The notes: a model not told the origin generated them from the sequence alone. A stretch of DNA of 64,000 nt from Pedococcus dokdonensis (GCF_900104525.1 NZ_LT629711.1:2418001-2482000); one strand, 5' to 3'; positions 1 through 8,259 are shown, counted from the first letter of the stretch. Translations and numbers: made by a program.

Positions 1-773
1 CGTTCGGTGGTGCGGCGGTTGAGCTCCTTGCCGAGCCGGGCGAGCTGCACACGGTCGTTGACCCCCTCGGTCTGCCACAGGTCGTCGATCAGGTGGGCGC
101 TGACCCGGCCACCGGCCCTGCGGGCGATGGCGAGGACGTCCGTGAGGTACTTCTCCCCCTGGGCGTTGTCGGTGCCGACCTGGCCGAGCGCGTCGACGAG
201 CACAGCGGCGTCGAAGGCGTAGATGCCCGAGTTGATCTCGGTGATGGCGCGCTGCTCGTCGGTCGCGTCCTTCTGCTCGACGATCCCCTCGACGCCGTCG
301 TCGGCGCCACGCAGGATCCGGCCGTAGCCGGTCGGGTCGTCGAGGTGAGCCGTGATCACGGTGACCGCGCTCTGGGTGGCGACGTGCTCCTCGACCAGGG
401 ACTGCAGCGTCTCACCGGACAGCAGCGGGACGTCGCCGTAGGTCACCAGCACGGTGCCGGTGAGGTCGCCCGGTAGCGCGTCGAGGGCGCACTCGGTGGC
501 CCGGCCGGTGCCCTTGACCTCGTCCTGGTCGGCGATCACGGCCTCGGGGTCGACCTCGGCGACGTGCGCCGCGACCAGGTCGCGCTCGTGCCGCACGACC
601 ACGGCGAGGTGCTCGGGACCGACCGCGCGGGCGGCGGCGATCGCGTGGCCGACGAGGGTGCGGCCCCCGATCCGGTGCAGCACCTTGGGGGTCGAGGACT
701 TCATCCGGGTGCCCTCACCTGCGGCGAGGACGATGACAGCGGCAAGGCGGTGCGAGCCGGTGGGGGTGTTCAC
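1..773 (-). CDS. glmU: GlmU, UTP/GlcNAc-1-P uridylyltransferase and acetyltransferase (5' part)
   Basis: GlmU makes UDP-GlcNAc for peptidoglycan in the cytosol: acetylation of GlcN-1-P (C-terminal domain), then uridylyl transfer (N-terminal domain). Reading leftward, about 257 codons are present, beginning MNTPTGSHRLAAVIVLAAGE. The nucleotide-binding loop LAAGEGTRMKS and following PKVLHRIGG are classic for the pyrophosphorylase domain. The window ends near NDRVQLARLGKELNRR, just as the left-handed beta-helix acetyltransferase should begin, so that domain lies outside. The GTG start at 773 has a GGAG about 9 nt upstream. Glm genes beside tRNA-Gln, a TetR gene and the ispE block are usual in Actinobacteria. 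Confidence 0.93.
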   Translation of the reverse strand, partial: MNTPTGSHRLAAVIVLAAGEGTRMKSSTPKVLHRIGGRTLVGHAIAAARAVGPEHLAVVVRHERDLVAAHVAEVDPEAVIADQDEVKGTGRATECALDALPGDLTGTVLVTYGDVPLLSGETLQSLVEEHVATQSAVTVITAHLDDPTGYGRILRGADDGVEGIVEQKDATDEQRAITEINSGIYAFDAAVLVDALGQVGTDNAQGEKYLTDVLAIARRAGGRVSAHLIDDLWQTEGVNDRVQLARLGKELNRRTTE

Positions 774-1005
774 GCGCGAGGCTCCAGCGATCTGGTCGGG
801 TGCGACGGGACGGGCGTCATGCTACCCGCCGGTCGCCCGCCGTTCGTCCGGCGGTCATCCGGCTCAATTCGGACATTTCGGCACGACCTGCGCCGTCTCT
901 CATACCAACGATGGAGGCACTGATCGAACATCGACGCGATTCGATGTCGGGCCTGCGTGGCGAGACTGGAGGCTCCATGCAGGGGGACGACGGAAAGGTC
1001 AGTCA
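774..1005. other. Divergent intergenic region, glmU / secreted protein
   Basis: This 232-nt gap separates divergent starts and must hold promoters for both genes. A ribosome binding site (GGAAAGG) precedes the 1006 start. I see no convincing hairpin, riboswitch or small gene here. Confidence 0.5.
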
Positions 1006-1473
1006 ATGAAGACACTCACGATCAGCCGGTGGACGCTGCCGGCAGCCGGAGTCGCCCTGGTCGCATCTGCAGCGATCGCCATCAGCATGGGGCCGGCGCA
1101 AGCCGCCGACACCATGACGGTCCACGTCAAGCAGGCCAGCGTCGCCGACCACGCCGGCGACTGCCCCGATGGCGTGACCGGCGCGCACTTCGTGATCAAC
1201 CAGATCGCCTCCGGCCCGGCCTCCATCGACGTCGAGCTCGCCGACGGCAGCTCGCAGACGGTGCCGAAGTCGAAGCAGAGCGGCCCCGTCGCCCACTACG
1301 ACGTGTGGTTCACCGGCACCCTCGTGAAGGACGCGACCGCGGTCGTCCCGAACACCTGGCGCGGCCAGTTCGTGCTGTCCAACTACTACTGCGGGCCCAG
1401 CACGTCGACGACGTCCAGCTCCAGCTCGTCCAGCTCTTCCAGCTCCAGCTCGTCGACACAGCCGACCAGCTGA
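1006..1473 (+). CDS. Small secreted protein with poly-Ser tail
   Basis: I do not recognise this 155-residue protein. A Sec signal peptide is clear: basic start MKTLTISR, a hydrophobic stretch at about 11-30, and AQA-A cleavage near residue 35. The mature domain is short, with two Cys (CPDG and YYCG) that could form a disulfide. The last 25 or so residues are almost all Ser/Thr, a likely extended or glycosylated tail. There is no LPXTG-like signal or lipobox, so it is probably released. The ATG at 1006 was chosen over the longer upstream frame because it has a ribosome binding site and opens the signal peptide. It stands alone and ends at a strong hairpin. Confidence 0.75.
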   Translation: MKTLTISRWTLPAAGVALVASAAIAISMGPAQAADTMTVHVKQASVADHAGDCPDGVTGAHFVINQIASGPASIDVELADGSSQTVPKSKQSGPVAHYDVWFTGTLVKDATAVVPNTWRGQFVLSNYYCGPSTSTTSSSSSSSSSSSSSSTQPTS

Positions 1474-1517
1474 CCGGCTGACGCCGCGGCCCTGCCCCCT
1501 GCTGGCCGCACCCCCAG

Positions 1518-1565
1518 CGAAGGGCTCGACCCCGCACCCGTCCCGGGTGCCGGTCGGGCCCTTCG
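1518..1565 (+). terminator. Intrinsic terminator-like hairpin
   Basis: Arms of about 21 nt (CGAAGGGCTCGACC... and ...GGTCGGGCCCTTCG) surround a 5-nt loop, 45 nt after the secreted protein stop. There are few mismatches and a weak U-tract, as usual in high-GC genomes. Confidence 0.7.
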
Positions 1566-1602
1566 TGCATCCCCGGACCGGCCCTTCACCAGCGTGCGGT
1601 GA

Positions 1603-1666
1603 TCTGCACAGAACCTCCACAGTTCCTCCCCCCGTCCCGACCACGGGTCGCCCTAGCGTCCGGGTC
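1603..1666 (+). promoter_or_regulatory. Direct-repeat box and leaderless promoter of the ABC exporter
   Basis: TGCACA-GAACC-TCCACA (from 1605) is a direct repeat with 11-bp period, the spacing used by OmpR/PhoB-family regulators. Nearly the same box lies at 11831 before the response regulator gene. A TAGCGT -10 element (1654-1659) sits 7 nt before the ATG and no Shine-Dalgarno is present, so the mRNA is probably leaderless. Confidence 0.6.
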
Positions 1667-2635
1667 ATGATCAGCGTGGCAGGACTCACCAAGCGGTACG
1701 GCCCGGTGACCGCCGTGGACGACCTCACCTTCGAGGTCGCCGCGGGCAAGGTCACCGGCTTCCTCGGGCCCAACGGGGCGGGCAAGTCGACGACGATGCG
1801 GATGGTGCTCGGCCTCGACCGGCCCACCGCCGGCACCGCGACCGTCAACGGCAAGCGGTATGCCGGCCTGTCCGCTCCGTTGCGCGAGGTCGGGGCGTTG
1901 CTCGACGCGGGTGCCATGCACCCGGGGCGCACCGGGCGGGCGCACCTTCGGATCGGGGCCCGCAGCAACGGCATACCCCTCTCGCGGGTGGACGCCGTCA
2001 TCGAGCAAGCCGGCCTCGGGTCAGCGGCCCGGCGCCGGGTCAAGGGCTACTCGCTCGGGATGCGGCAACGGCTGGGCATCGCAACCGCACTGCTCGGCGA
2101 CCCCGAGGTGCTGCTGTTCGACGAACCGGTGAACGGGCTCGACCTGGACGGCGTGCGCTGGATCCGCGCCCTGCTACGCGGGTTCGCCGACGAGGGACGG
2201 ACCGTGCTGGTGTCGAGCCACCTGATGAGCGAGATGCAGCTGATCGCCGACCGGGTCGTCATCATCGGCGGCGGACGGCTCATCGCCGACTCCGACATCG
2301 GTGCCGTCCTGCACGGGCTCGGCGGGCAGCGCGTCCTGGTGCGCACCCCTGCGGCGGACGAACTCCACCGGGCGCTCGCCGAGCGAGCGTCCGTGTCGCG
2401 CACCGCCCAGGACGAGCTGGAGGTCACCGGCCTGGAGGCTGCCGAGGTGGGCGACCTCGCGCACGCCGCCGGCGTGCGGCTGCACCACCTCGCGGAGGTC
2501 GAGGAGTCGCTCGAGCAGGCCTACCTCTCCCTCACCGAGGACAGCGTGGACTACCACGGCGCAGTCCCTGGGCAGGTCCGGGAGCAAGTCACGGAGCCGG
2601 TCACGGAGCGGCTGGCGGACGGGCCGGTCCGATGA
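1667..2635 (+). CDS. ABC transporter ATP-binding protein
   Basis: Cytoplasmic ATPase (322 residues) of an ABC-2 type exporter of the DrrA/CcmA class. Visible motifs are Walker A GPNGAGKS (about residue 38), signature SLGMRQR, Walker B LLFDEPVNGLD and the switch His in SSHLMSEM. The C-terminal ~90 residues form the regulatory tail common in this class. The start at 1667 opens with MISVAGLTKRYGPV, where the fold begins. The next gene overlaps by 4 nt (ATGA), so the two are translationally coupled. The substrate is unknown; the upstream box suggests control by the two-component system at 11.9 kb. Confidence 0.9.
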   Translation: MISVAGLTKRYGPVTAVDDLTFEVAAGKVTGFLGPNGAGKSTTMRMVLGLDRPTAGTATVNGKRYAGLSAPLREVGALLDAGAMHPGRTGRAHLRIGARSNGIPLSRVDAVIEQAGLGSAARRRVKGYSLGMRQRLGIATALLGDPEVLLFDEPVNGLDLDGVRWIRALLRGFADEGRTVLVSSHLMSEMQLIADRVVIIGGGRLIADSDIGAVLHGLGGQRVLVRTPAADELHRALAERASVSRTAQDELEVTGLEAAEVGDLAHAAGVRLHHLAEVEESLEQAYLSLTEDSVDYHGAVPGQVREQVTEPVTERLADGPVR

Positions 2636-3396
2636 GCGGCACTGCGCTGGTCCGCAACGGCCGGGCCGAGTGGACGCGGATCTGGAGCGTGCGGTCGAGC
2701 TGGATCCTGGTGCTGACGACCGCAGCAGCGGTCCTCGGGATCGGCACCATCATCGGCCTCGACACGGCGGACGACCCGTCCGGGCTGACGCCTGGCTCCA
2801 CCGCGTGGGAGGGCATCACGCCGACCGCGATGTTCGCCCTCTTCGGCGTGCTCGCCACCGCGGTCGTGACCGGCACCGCCGACCACGGCACCGGTGCGAT
2901 CGTGCCGACCCTGCAGTGGACCCCGCGCCGGGGCGTCCTGCTCGCGTCCCGGGTCGGTGTGGTCGTCGGGACGGTGAGCGCGCTCGGGACGCTCCTGGTC
3001 GCCGGCGCCGCCCTCATCGTGCGGGTGCTCGTGCCGGCGGTCGACCTGCCACTCGGGGACGGCGTCTCGTTCCTCGGCGGGCTGCTCTTCGTCTACGCGA
3101 CCGGCTCCGCGCTGGGCGTCGGGCTCGGGCTGCTGCTGCGCAACACGGCCGGGGCGCTCGTCACGGTGATCGGGCTCGTGCTGGTGCTGCCCCCGCTGGT
3201 CGCCAACCTCCCCTACGACTGGGCAGCCACGCTGTCGGCATCCCTCCCGGGGTCGTGCGCGCTCTTCCTGATCTTCGGCGAGGGCCCGAGCGACGACGTC
3301 ACGGTCACCTCGGCCCGGATCACCCTGCTGCTCTGGGCCGCGGGAGCCCTGGCTGCGGGTGGGTGGCGGCTGGTCCGCCACGACGCCCAGCGCTAG
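2632..3396 (+). CDS. ABC-2 transporter permease
   Basis: Membrane partner of the preceding ATPase, 254 residues. About six hydrophobic segments are visible, near 22-45, 60-85, 110-135, 145-170, 178-200 and 228-248. Residues around EWTRIWSVRSSW resemble the amphipathic N-terminus of ABC-2 permeases, and STAWEGITPTAMFALFG is typical of the first extracytoplasmic turn. The start overlaps the ATPase stop (ATGA). Like the ATPase it has no linked substrate gene, so drug, lipid or peptide export are all possible. Confidence 0.85.
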   Translation: MSGTALVRNGRAEWTRIWSVRSSWILVLTTAAAVLGIGTIIGLDTADDPSGLTPGSTAWEGITPTAMFALFGVLATAVVTGTADHGTGAIVPTLQWTPRRGVLLASRVGVVVGTVSALGTLLVAGAALIVRVLVPAVDLPLGDGVSFLGGLLFVYATGSALGVGLGLLLRNTAGALVTVIGLVLVLPPLVANLPYDWAATLSASLPGSCALFLIFGEGPSDDVTVTSARITLLLWAAGALAAGGWRLVRHDAQR

Positions 3397-3427
3397 CCGG
3401 GACCCGGGACCCCGGCCACCGACGCCG

Positions 3428-3481
3428 AGAGGGTGGCAGATCGACGCCTCGCGGGGAGTTGAGGTCGATCTGCCACCCTCT
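3428..3481. terminator. Bidirectional inverted repeat between convergent genes
   Basis: AGAGGGTGGCAGATCGAC at 3428 is mirrored exactly by GTCGATCTGCCACCCTCT ending at 3481, with extra pairing inward. It lies between the permease (+) and PspC (-) ends and probably terminates both. A one-mismatch copy of the arm occurs inside the helicase gene near 52752. Confidence 0.8.
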
Positions 3482-3503
3482 GGGCAAGCGGTGGCTGCGT
3501 GGG

Positions 3504-3767
3504 TCAGGCGACCTGGCTGGGCGCGGGGCCCTGGTAGGTCGCCGCGACGGGCGCCGAGTGCTCGGACGGCATGAGGATCCAGAGGATCGGGTAGATCAGG
3601 ATCTGGCTGCCGGGAATCACCATGAGCAACAGCACGAACAGGATTCGTGCGGGCCAGGGGGCGATGCCGAAGCGTCGGCCGAGCCCGGAGGCGACCCCGC
3701 CGAGCACACGCTCGTCGCGCGGCCGGACCAGGCCCTGCTGGGCGAAGCTCGAGTGGATGTCGTTCAT
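3504..3767 (-). CDS. PspC-domain membrane protein
   Basis: Small (87 residues) PspC-family protein. The PspC signature is clear: RVLGGVASGLGRRFGIAPW, then one hydrophobic stretch ILFVLLLMVIPGSQILIYPILWILM, ending in a short polar tail. PspC proteins respond to envelope stress; in Actinobacteria short versions often stand alone, and there is no PspA here. The start MNDIHSSFAQQG was preferred to an upstream in-frame start because AAAGGAC lies about 13 nt before it. Confidence 0.85.
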   Translation of the reverse strand: MNDIHSSFAQQGLVRPRDERVLGGVASGLGRRFGIAPWPARILFVLLLMVIPGSQILIYPILWILMPSEHSAPVAATYQGPAPSQVA

Positions 3768-3982
3768 GGGTGACGCACGTCCTTTGGTAGGTGTCAGGGG
3801 CTTTCCCTGACACCTCAAGAGTGCGGGTATGCCGCCCTGCCGCCCATCGGGTGCGCCCCTGACCCGACCCCGATCGTGCCCGACCCGGCTCAGGGTCGGG
3901 CCCCGCTGATCCAGCAGGCACTTTGTCAGGACTTTGAGGGATCCGGCGGGTCCTGGTCCGTCGGATCGCTCAAACTCTCCGG

Positions 3983-4061
3983 CTCCCCGGGTAGGAATCG
4001 AACCTACGTCGCTTGTCCTGATTCAAAGTCAGGCGGGCCCTACCAGCAGACCAACCGGGGA
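3983..4061 (-). tRNA. tRNA-Gln (anticodon TTG)
   Basis: The minus strand folds as a full cloverleaf: acceptor TCCCCGG/CCGGGGA, anticodon stem CCTGA/TCAGG around loop CTTTGAA (anticodon TTG, reads CAA), and T-arm GTAGG-TTCGATT-CCTAC. CCA is not encoded. Confidence 0.93.
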
Positions 4062-4186
4062 ACGGCCCCGACGCCGCACGGCGAGGGGACGCGCCAAGGG
4101 TAGCCAAGCACGCGGCATACCCCGGCATCCGTGGGCCGCCCCGACCGGGGAACCCGACCGCATGCGGCGCCGTTGCTCCCCATGAC

Positions 4187-4219
4187 AACCTACGATTCCG
4201 TAGGTTACGGTTTCGTAAG
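4187..4219. promoter_or_regulatory. Tandem palindromic operators of the desaturase
   Basis: AACCTACG-ATTC-CGTAGGTT is a perfect 8-bp inverted repeat with 4-nt spacer. It overlaps a second copy, GTTACG-GTTT-CGTAAG. Such tandem palindromes in front of a fatty-acid desaturase are typical TetR-family operators; which regulator binds is not shown. Confidence 0.7.
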
Positions 4220-4263
4220 TTGGCGACGAAGCCACCGGCGACCCCCGGAGGAAGGCCCCCTCG

Positions 4264-5199
4264 ATGACGACCGCGACACCCTCGGCCACCACCGCCCCAT
4301 CCGTCGAGCGCGAGACGAAAGGCAACGGCGAGCAGGTCGCGCTCGCGTTGTTCATCGGCGTCCCGTTCCTCGCCCTGCTCGCGGCGATCCCCGTGGCGTG
4401 GGGCTGGGGACTGGGCTGGCACGACATCGTCATCGCCGTCGTGATGTATGCGATCGCGGGGCACGGCATCACGGTCGGCTTCCACCGGCACTTCACGCAC
4501 GGGTCGTTCAAGGCCAACCGCGGGCTCAAGATCGCGCTGGCCGTGGCAGGTTCGATGGCCATCCAGGGCCCGGTCGTGCGCTGGGTCGCCGACCACCGCC
4601 GGCACCACGCCTTCTCCGACCGCGAGGGCGACCCGCACAGCCCGTGGCGCTACGGCGAGACGATCCCCGCGCTCGCCAAGGGACTCTGGTGGGCCCACAC
4701 CGGCTGGCTCTTCGACGTCGAGCAGACGCCACGCAGCAAGTACGCCCCCGACCTGATCGCCGACGAGGACCTGCAGAAGGTGGACCGGGCCTTCCCGCTC
4801 ATCGTCGCCGGGTCGATGCTGCTGCCCGCTGTCGTCGGCGGCCTCTGGTCGATGAGCTGGCAGGGCGCACTGACGGCCTTCTTCTGGGCCTCCCTCGTGC
4901 GGGTGTCGCTGCTGCACCACGTGACCTGGTCCATCAACTCGATCTGCCACACCATCGGCGAGCGGCCGTTCAAGAGCCGTGACAGGTCCGGCAACGTGTG
5001 GTGGCTGGCGCTCCTCTCGATGGGCGAGTCGTGGCACAACCTGCACCACGCCGACCCCACGTGCGCCCGCCACGGCGTGGAGAAGGGTCAGATCGACTCG
5101 ACGGCGCGCGTCATCTGGGCCTTCGAGAAGCTGGGCTGGGCGACCGACGTCCGCTGGCCGGTGGCCAAGCGGATCGACGCACGCAGGGTTGCCGCCTGA
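4264..5199 (+). CDS. Acyl-CoA / acyl-lipid fatty acid desaturase
   Basis: Membrane di-iron desaturase (311 residues) that puts a double bond (probably delta-9) into fatty acyl chains and so tunes membrane fluidity. Three His clusters bind the irons: HGITVGFHRHFTH (about 67-79), HRRHH (about 114-118) and HNLHH in GESWHNLHHADP (about 258-265). Hydrophobic segments lie near 25-65 and 175-220. GGAGGAA precedes the ATG. The length fits the actinobacterial DesA3/Ole1-like group. The gene is monocistronic and probably repressed through the tandem operators upstream; electrons would come from an unlinked ferredoxin reductase. Confidence 0.92.
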   Translation: MTTATPSATTAPSVERETKGNGEQVALALFIGVPFLALLAAIPVAWGWGLGWHDIVIAVVMYAIAGHGITVGFHRHFTHGSFKANRGLKIALAVAGSMAIQGPVVRWVADHRRHHAFSDREGDPHSPWRYGETIPALAKGLWWAHTGWLFDVEQTPRSKYAPDLIADEDLQKVDRAFPLIVAGSMLLPAVVGGLWSMSWQGALTAFFWASLVRVSLLHHVTWSINSICHTIGERPFKSRDRSGNVWWLALLSMGESWHNLHHADPTCARHGVEKGQIDSTARVIWAFEKLGWATDVRWPVAKRIDARRVAA

Positions 5200-5243
5200 C
5201 CGGTCTCCCGAGAGACGGGGTCCCTCGCGGGCGCTCGGCTCAC

Positions 5244-6038
5244 TCAGGGCGCCGTCGCGAGCAGCCGCCGGAACGCGACGACCTCTGGCTGCTGCCAGTC
5301 GACGTGGTCGTTGCGCCATCCTTCGAGATCGCGAAATGCCTTGCTGTCATTGGCCATCGCATGGCCGATGACCGCTTGGTCGGGGATGTCGAAGCGGCGT
5401 TGTAGGTGCTCCACCAGCGATGCACCGGCCAGCGCCTGGGCGCGCCGGGCCAGCACCTGCTGGGCGGCCCACCGGGGGTCGTGGCCGTGCGACGCCTGCA
5501 CGAACTCGATCCCGATCGCGACGTGGTTGAGTCCCACGGTGTGCCGGCACCGCAGCGTCGGCGGCACCAGCTCGTGGATCGTGCCGTCCTGGTCGACGAC
5601 GTAGTGCGCGCAGGTGCCAGGCGCCTCACCGCGGTTGGGCAGGTCGGCGGCGAACAGCGACCGCACCGAGGCGTACGTGTCGCTCTCGGTGTAGTGCAGG
5701 ACGATCATCGAGGGCTGCAACCGCGCCGTGCGGACACCGTAGTGACGCAAGGAGTACGCCGCCGTCTCGGCCTTCCGCGCAGCCTCGAACGCCAGGTGGT
5801 CGCTGACGATGCGCGGCGCAGCGGGGACATCGAGAGGAGCCGAGGGCGGGGTGCTCGGGGTCGCGGCGCTCGTCACCGACGGGGGAGGCTTCGGCGGGGA
5901 CTCCGCGCGCCCCACGAGCCCTCCACCCAGCGCGACGCCGACCCCGGCCAGGGTCAGCACGACGGCAGCCGCACCGACCAACCGCCGCGCGCCACCGGCA
6001 TACCCGCCCTCTCCCCTCACGACCACCACGCTACGCAC
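5244..6038 (-). CDS. N-acetylmuramoyl-L-alanine amidase (amidase_2 / PGRP fold), secreted
   Basis: Predicted zinc amidase that splits the MurNAc-L-Ala bond of peptidoglycan outside the membrane. Residues ~17-47 form a signal or anchor segment, followed by a Pro/Ser-rich linker. The catalytic domain begins near 105: MIVLHYTES (first zinc His), GTCAHYVVDQDGTIHELV, RCRHTVGLNHVAIGIEFV and VIGHAMAND. The GTG start at 6038 gives 264 residues but its upstream spacing is tight: the divergent TetR gene starts only 5 nt away. A start a few codons later is possible. Substrate details are unknown. Confidence 0.8.
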   Translation of the reverse strand: MRSVVVVRGEGGYAGGARRLVGAAAVVLTLAGVGVALGGGLVGRAESPPKPPPSVTSAATPSTPPSAPLDVPAAPRIVSDHLAFEAARKAETAAYSLRHYGVRTARLQPSMIVLHYTESDTYASVRSLFAADLPNRGEAPGTCAHYVVDQDGTIHELVPPTLRCRHTVGLNHVAIGIEFVQASHGHDPRWAAQQVLARRAQALAGASLVEHLQRRFDIPDQAVIGHAMANDSKAFRDLEGWRNDHVDWQQPEVVAFRRLLATAP

Positions 6039-6043
6039 GAGGC

Positions 6044-6703
6044 ATGATGGAGCGCGTGACCGACGCCCGCGAGAAGTCCACCGGCCCGAGCTCCCGCTCC
6101 CGCATGACGGGGAAGCAGCGGCGTGAGCAGCTCATCGAGGTGGGCCGGAAGCTGTTCGCGGACAAGGGTTTCGAGGGCACCACGGTCGAGGAGATCGCTG
6201 CGAAGGCGAGCGTCTCCAAGCCGGTCGTCTACGAGCACTTCGGTGGCAAGGAAGGGCTCTACGCCGTCGTCGTCGACCGCGAGATCGCCGCCCTCCTCGG
6301 CGGCATCACCGGCGCCCTCAGCGCCGACCTGAACAGCCGCGAGACCCTCGAGCGCGCGGCGGGGGCACTGCTCGACTACATCGAGAGCAACACCGACGGC
6401 TTCCGGATCCTGGTGCGCGACAGCCCCGCCGGCCAGTCCACCGGGTCGTTCGCCAGCCTCATCTCCGACGTGGCCAGCCAGGTCGAGCACATCCTCGCGG
6501 CCGAGTACAAGCGGCGCCGCCTCGACCCGAAGACGGCTCCGCTCTATGCCCAGATGCTCGTCGGGATGGTGGCCCTCACCGGCCAGTGGTGGCTCGACTC
6601 GCGCAAGATGAAGAAGGCCGACGTCGCGGCCCACCTGGTCAACCTCGCCTGGAACGGCCTGGCCGGGCTCGAGAAGAAGCCGACCCTGATCAGCGCCGAC
6701 TAG
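6044..6703 (+). CDS. TetR-family transcriptional regulator
   Basis: 219 residues. The helix-turn-helix domain is at about 22-75 (RREQLIEVGRKLFADKGF ... TVEEIAAKASVSKPVVYEHF), followed by a divergent ligand-binding helical domain. TetR genes next to glmU are common in Actinobacteria (Rv1019 in Mycobacterium tuberculosis is one), so this is likely the orthologue. The start abuts the divergent amidase start; ATG 6044 and ATG 6047 are both possible. It could control the amidase, itself or the desaturase 1.8 kb away; the sequence does not decide. Confidence 0.85.
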   Translation: MMERVTDAREKSTGPSSRSRMTGKQRREQLIEVGRKLFADKGFEGTTVEEIAAKASVSKPVVYEHFGGKEGLYAVVVDREIAALLGGITGALSADLNSRETLERAAGALLDYIESNTDGFRILVRDSPAGQSTGSFASLISDVASQVEHILAAEYKRRRLDPKTAPLYAQMLVGMVALTGQWWLDSRKMKKADVAAHLVNLAWNGLAGLEKKPTLISAD

Positions 6704-6709
6704 CCCCAC

Positions 6710-7048
6710 TCAGGTTTCGACGCAGAACTCGTTGCCCTCGGGGTCGGCCATCACGACGAGGTCGGTCCCGTCGCGGAGCACGGTGGCACCCAGTGCGGAG
6801 AGCCGCTCGACCTCCTCGGCGACCGTCCCCATCGCCCGCAGGTCGAAGTGCTGCCGGTTCTTGGCGGTCTTGCCCTCCGGGACGCGCTGGAACCACAGGG
6901 TGGGGCCGCCCCAACCGGCCGGCTCCACGAAGGCGCGGTCGTCGGTGCTGTCCTCGTCGACATCGGATCCGAGCGCCGCCGCCCAGAAACCCGCGACCAG
7001 CATGGGGCTCGCGCAGTCGAAGGTCACTGATTTCACGAAGGAGGTCAT
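6710..7048 (-). CDS. VOC / glyoxalase-like domain protein
   Basis: 112-residue single-domain protein of the vicinal-oxygen-chelate superfamily (Glyoxalase_6 type). Features are VTFDCASPMLVAGFWAAALG at the first beta-alpha unit, the GGPTLWFQRVPEGKTAKNR segment, the HFDLRA strand and the final VVMADPEGNEFCVE. Such proteins act in small-molecule modification or antibiotic binding, but no substrate can be read here. It ends 7 nt from the TetR stop (convergent) and is separate from the next VOC gene. Confidence 0.82.
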   Translation of the reverse strand: MTSFVKSVTFDCASPMLVAGFWAAALGSDVDEDSTDDRAFVEPAGWGGPTLWFQRVPEGKTAKNRQHFDLRAMGTVAEEVERLSALGATVLRDGTDLVVMADPEGNEFCVET

Positions 7049-7090
7049 GCTCCGACGGTAGGACGCGCGTCAACGGATTTGCGGGACGGC

Positions 7091-7450
7091 TCAGACCTGT
7101 TGGAGCTCCACGCGATTGCCGACCGGGTCGTTCGTGTGGAACCGGCGCACCCCTGGGAGGTTCGTGTCCCAGCTCAATACGTGCCCGGCGGCCTCCAGGG
7201 TGGCGGCCATGGCGTCGACGTCCGTCACCGCGAACGCCGGATGGGCCTTGCGGGCCGGGACGAAGTCTTCCTCGACGCCGCAGTGCAGTTCGTGCGCCCC
7301 CGCCCTGAACCACACCCCGCCGCGCGCCGCGAGAACCGGTGGTTTGGGGATCTCGGGCAGGCCCAGCAGCTCTCCGTAGAACGCGCGCAGCAGGTCCTCG
7401 CTGCCCTCTGGGCAGGCGATCTGCACGTGGTGGAGCCCCACCAGGCTCAT
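7091..7450 (-). CDS. VOC / glyoxalase family protein coupled to tam
   Basis: 119 residues. The VOC fold starts MSLVGLHHVQIACPEGSE and ends FHTNDPVGNRVELQQV. The pattern of H (HHVQIA), H (ELHCGV) and terminal E (NRVELQ) supports a metal-binding dioxygenase/isomerase-like site. The ATG overlaps the tam stop (ATGA), so it is co-translated with the trans-aconitate methyltransferase and should fall under the TamR-type regulator. A role on a trans-aconitate-related metabolite is an inference. Confidence 0.83.
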   Translation of the reverse strand: MSLVGLHHVQIACPEGSEDLLRAFYGELLGLPEIPKPPVLAARGGVWFRAGAHELHCGVEEDFVPARKAHPAFAVTDVDAMAATLEAAGHVLSWDTNLPGVRRFHTNDPVGNRVELQQV

Positions 7451-8259
7451 GACGCAGCATCCGTGCGGTGGGCGACGAGGAAGATGCGACGGAACGGGAA
7501 GATGACGCCGATCGGCGTCCTCGGGTATGCCGCGCGGAGCCTTGCGTCGTAGTCCGCCAGGAAGGCGCCGCGCTGTGACTCGTCGGTGAGGGTCTCGAGC
7601 ACCGGTCGCAGGCCGGTGCCGCGCACCCACTCGAGGACCGGGTTCGCCTGTCGCGCTTCGGGATCGAGGACGTGCTGGTAGGTCGTCTCCCACCCGTCGA
7701 CGTCGAGTCCGGCACCGCCGAGCAGCTCGACGTAGGCCGACGGCCGGTCGACCGCGAGCCGGTCGAGAGCGGGCCGGAGGCGTTCGGACTCGGGATGACC
7801 CGCGGCCACCTCGCGCATGAGGGCATGGGAGGGCGCGTCGAGGTTGCCCGGCACCTGCATCGCGAGCCACCCACCGGGCGCGAGGGCGGCCGCCCACGCT
7901 GTCAGCAGGTCGCGGTGTCCCGGCACCCACTGCAAGGTCGCATTCGTGACGATGACGTCGGGAGCCTCGCCCAGGGATGCCGGATCCCATTGCGCCACAT
8001 CGGACTCCACCCACTCGACCCGACCCGCCGCATCGAGCGACCTGGCCGAGTCGAGCATCTGCGGGCTGTGGTCGACACCCACGATGCGCGCGTCCGGCCA
8101 GCGCTCGGCCAGCGACAGGGTGAGCGGGCCGTTGCCGCAGCCGAGGTCGACGACGATGCTCGGGGCAACCGCCCCGACCCTGGCCAGGAGGTCGCCGAAG
8201 GGTCGCGACCGGTGGTCGGAGAACTTCGCGTACTGCTGCGGGTCCCACGTGGTGCTCAT
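7447..8259 (-). CDS. tam: Trans-aconitate 2-methyltransferase
   Basis: SAM-dependent methyltransferase (270 residues) that methyl-esterifies trans-aconitate, a toxic isomer that inhibits aconitase. Opening MSTTWDPQQYAKFSDHRSRPF and motif I VVDLGCGNGPLT match Tam, as do VGVDHSPQMLDSA, NATLQWVPGHRDLL and LAMQVPGNLDAPSH. Length is normal. It is divergent from the MarR gene at 8341 across a perfect palindrome, the arrangement known for tam/tamR in Streptomyces. It is followed by a coupled VOC gene. Confidence 0.9.
   Translation of the reverse strand: MSTTWDPQQYAKFSDHRSRPFGDLLARVGAVAPSIVVDLGCGNGPLTLSLAERWPDARIVGVDHSPQMLDSARSLDAAGRVEWVESDVAQWDPASLGEAPDVIVTNATLQWVPGHRDLLTAWAAALAPGGWLAMQVPGNLDAPSHALMREVAAGHPESERLRPALDRLAVDRPSAYVELLGGAGLDVDGWETTYQHVLDPEARQANPVLEWVRGTGLRPVLETLTDESQRGAFLADYDARLRAAYPRTPIGVIFPFRRIFLVAHRTDAAS

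Noticed and set aside
3970-5319. 449-codon minus-strand frame across the desaturase
   Set aside because: Antisense shadow; it also crosses the tRNA-Gln gene.
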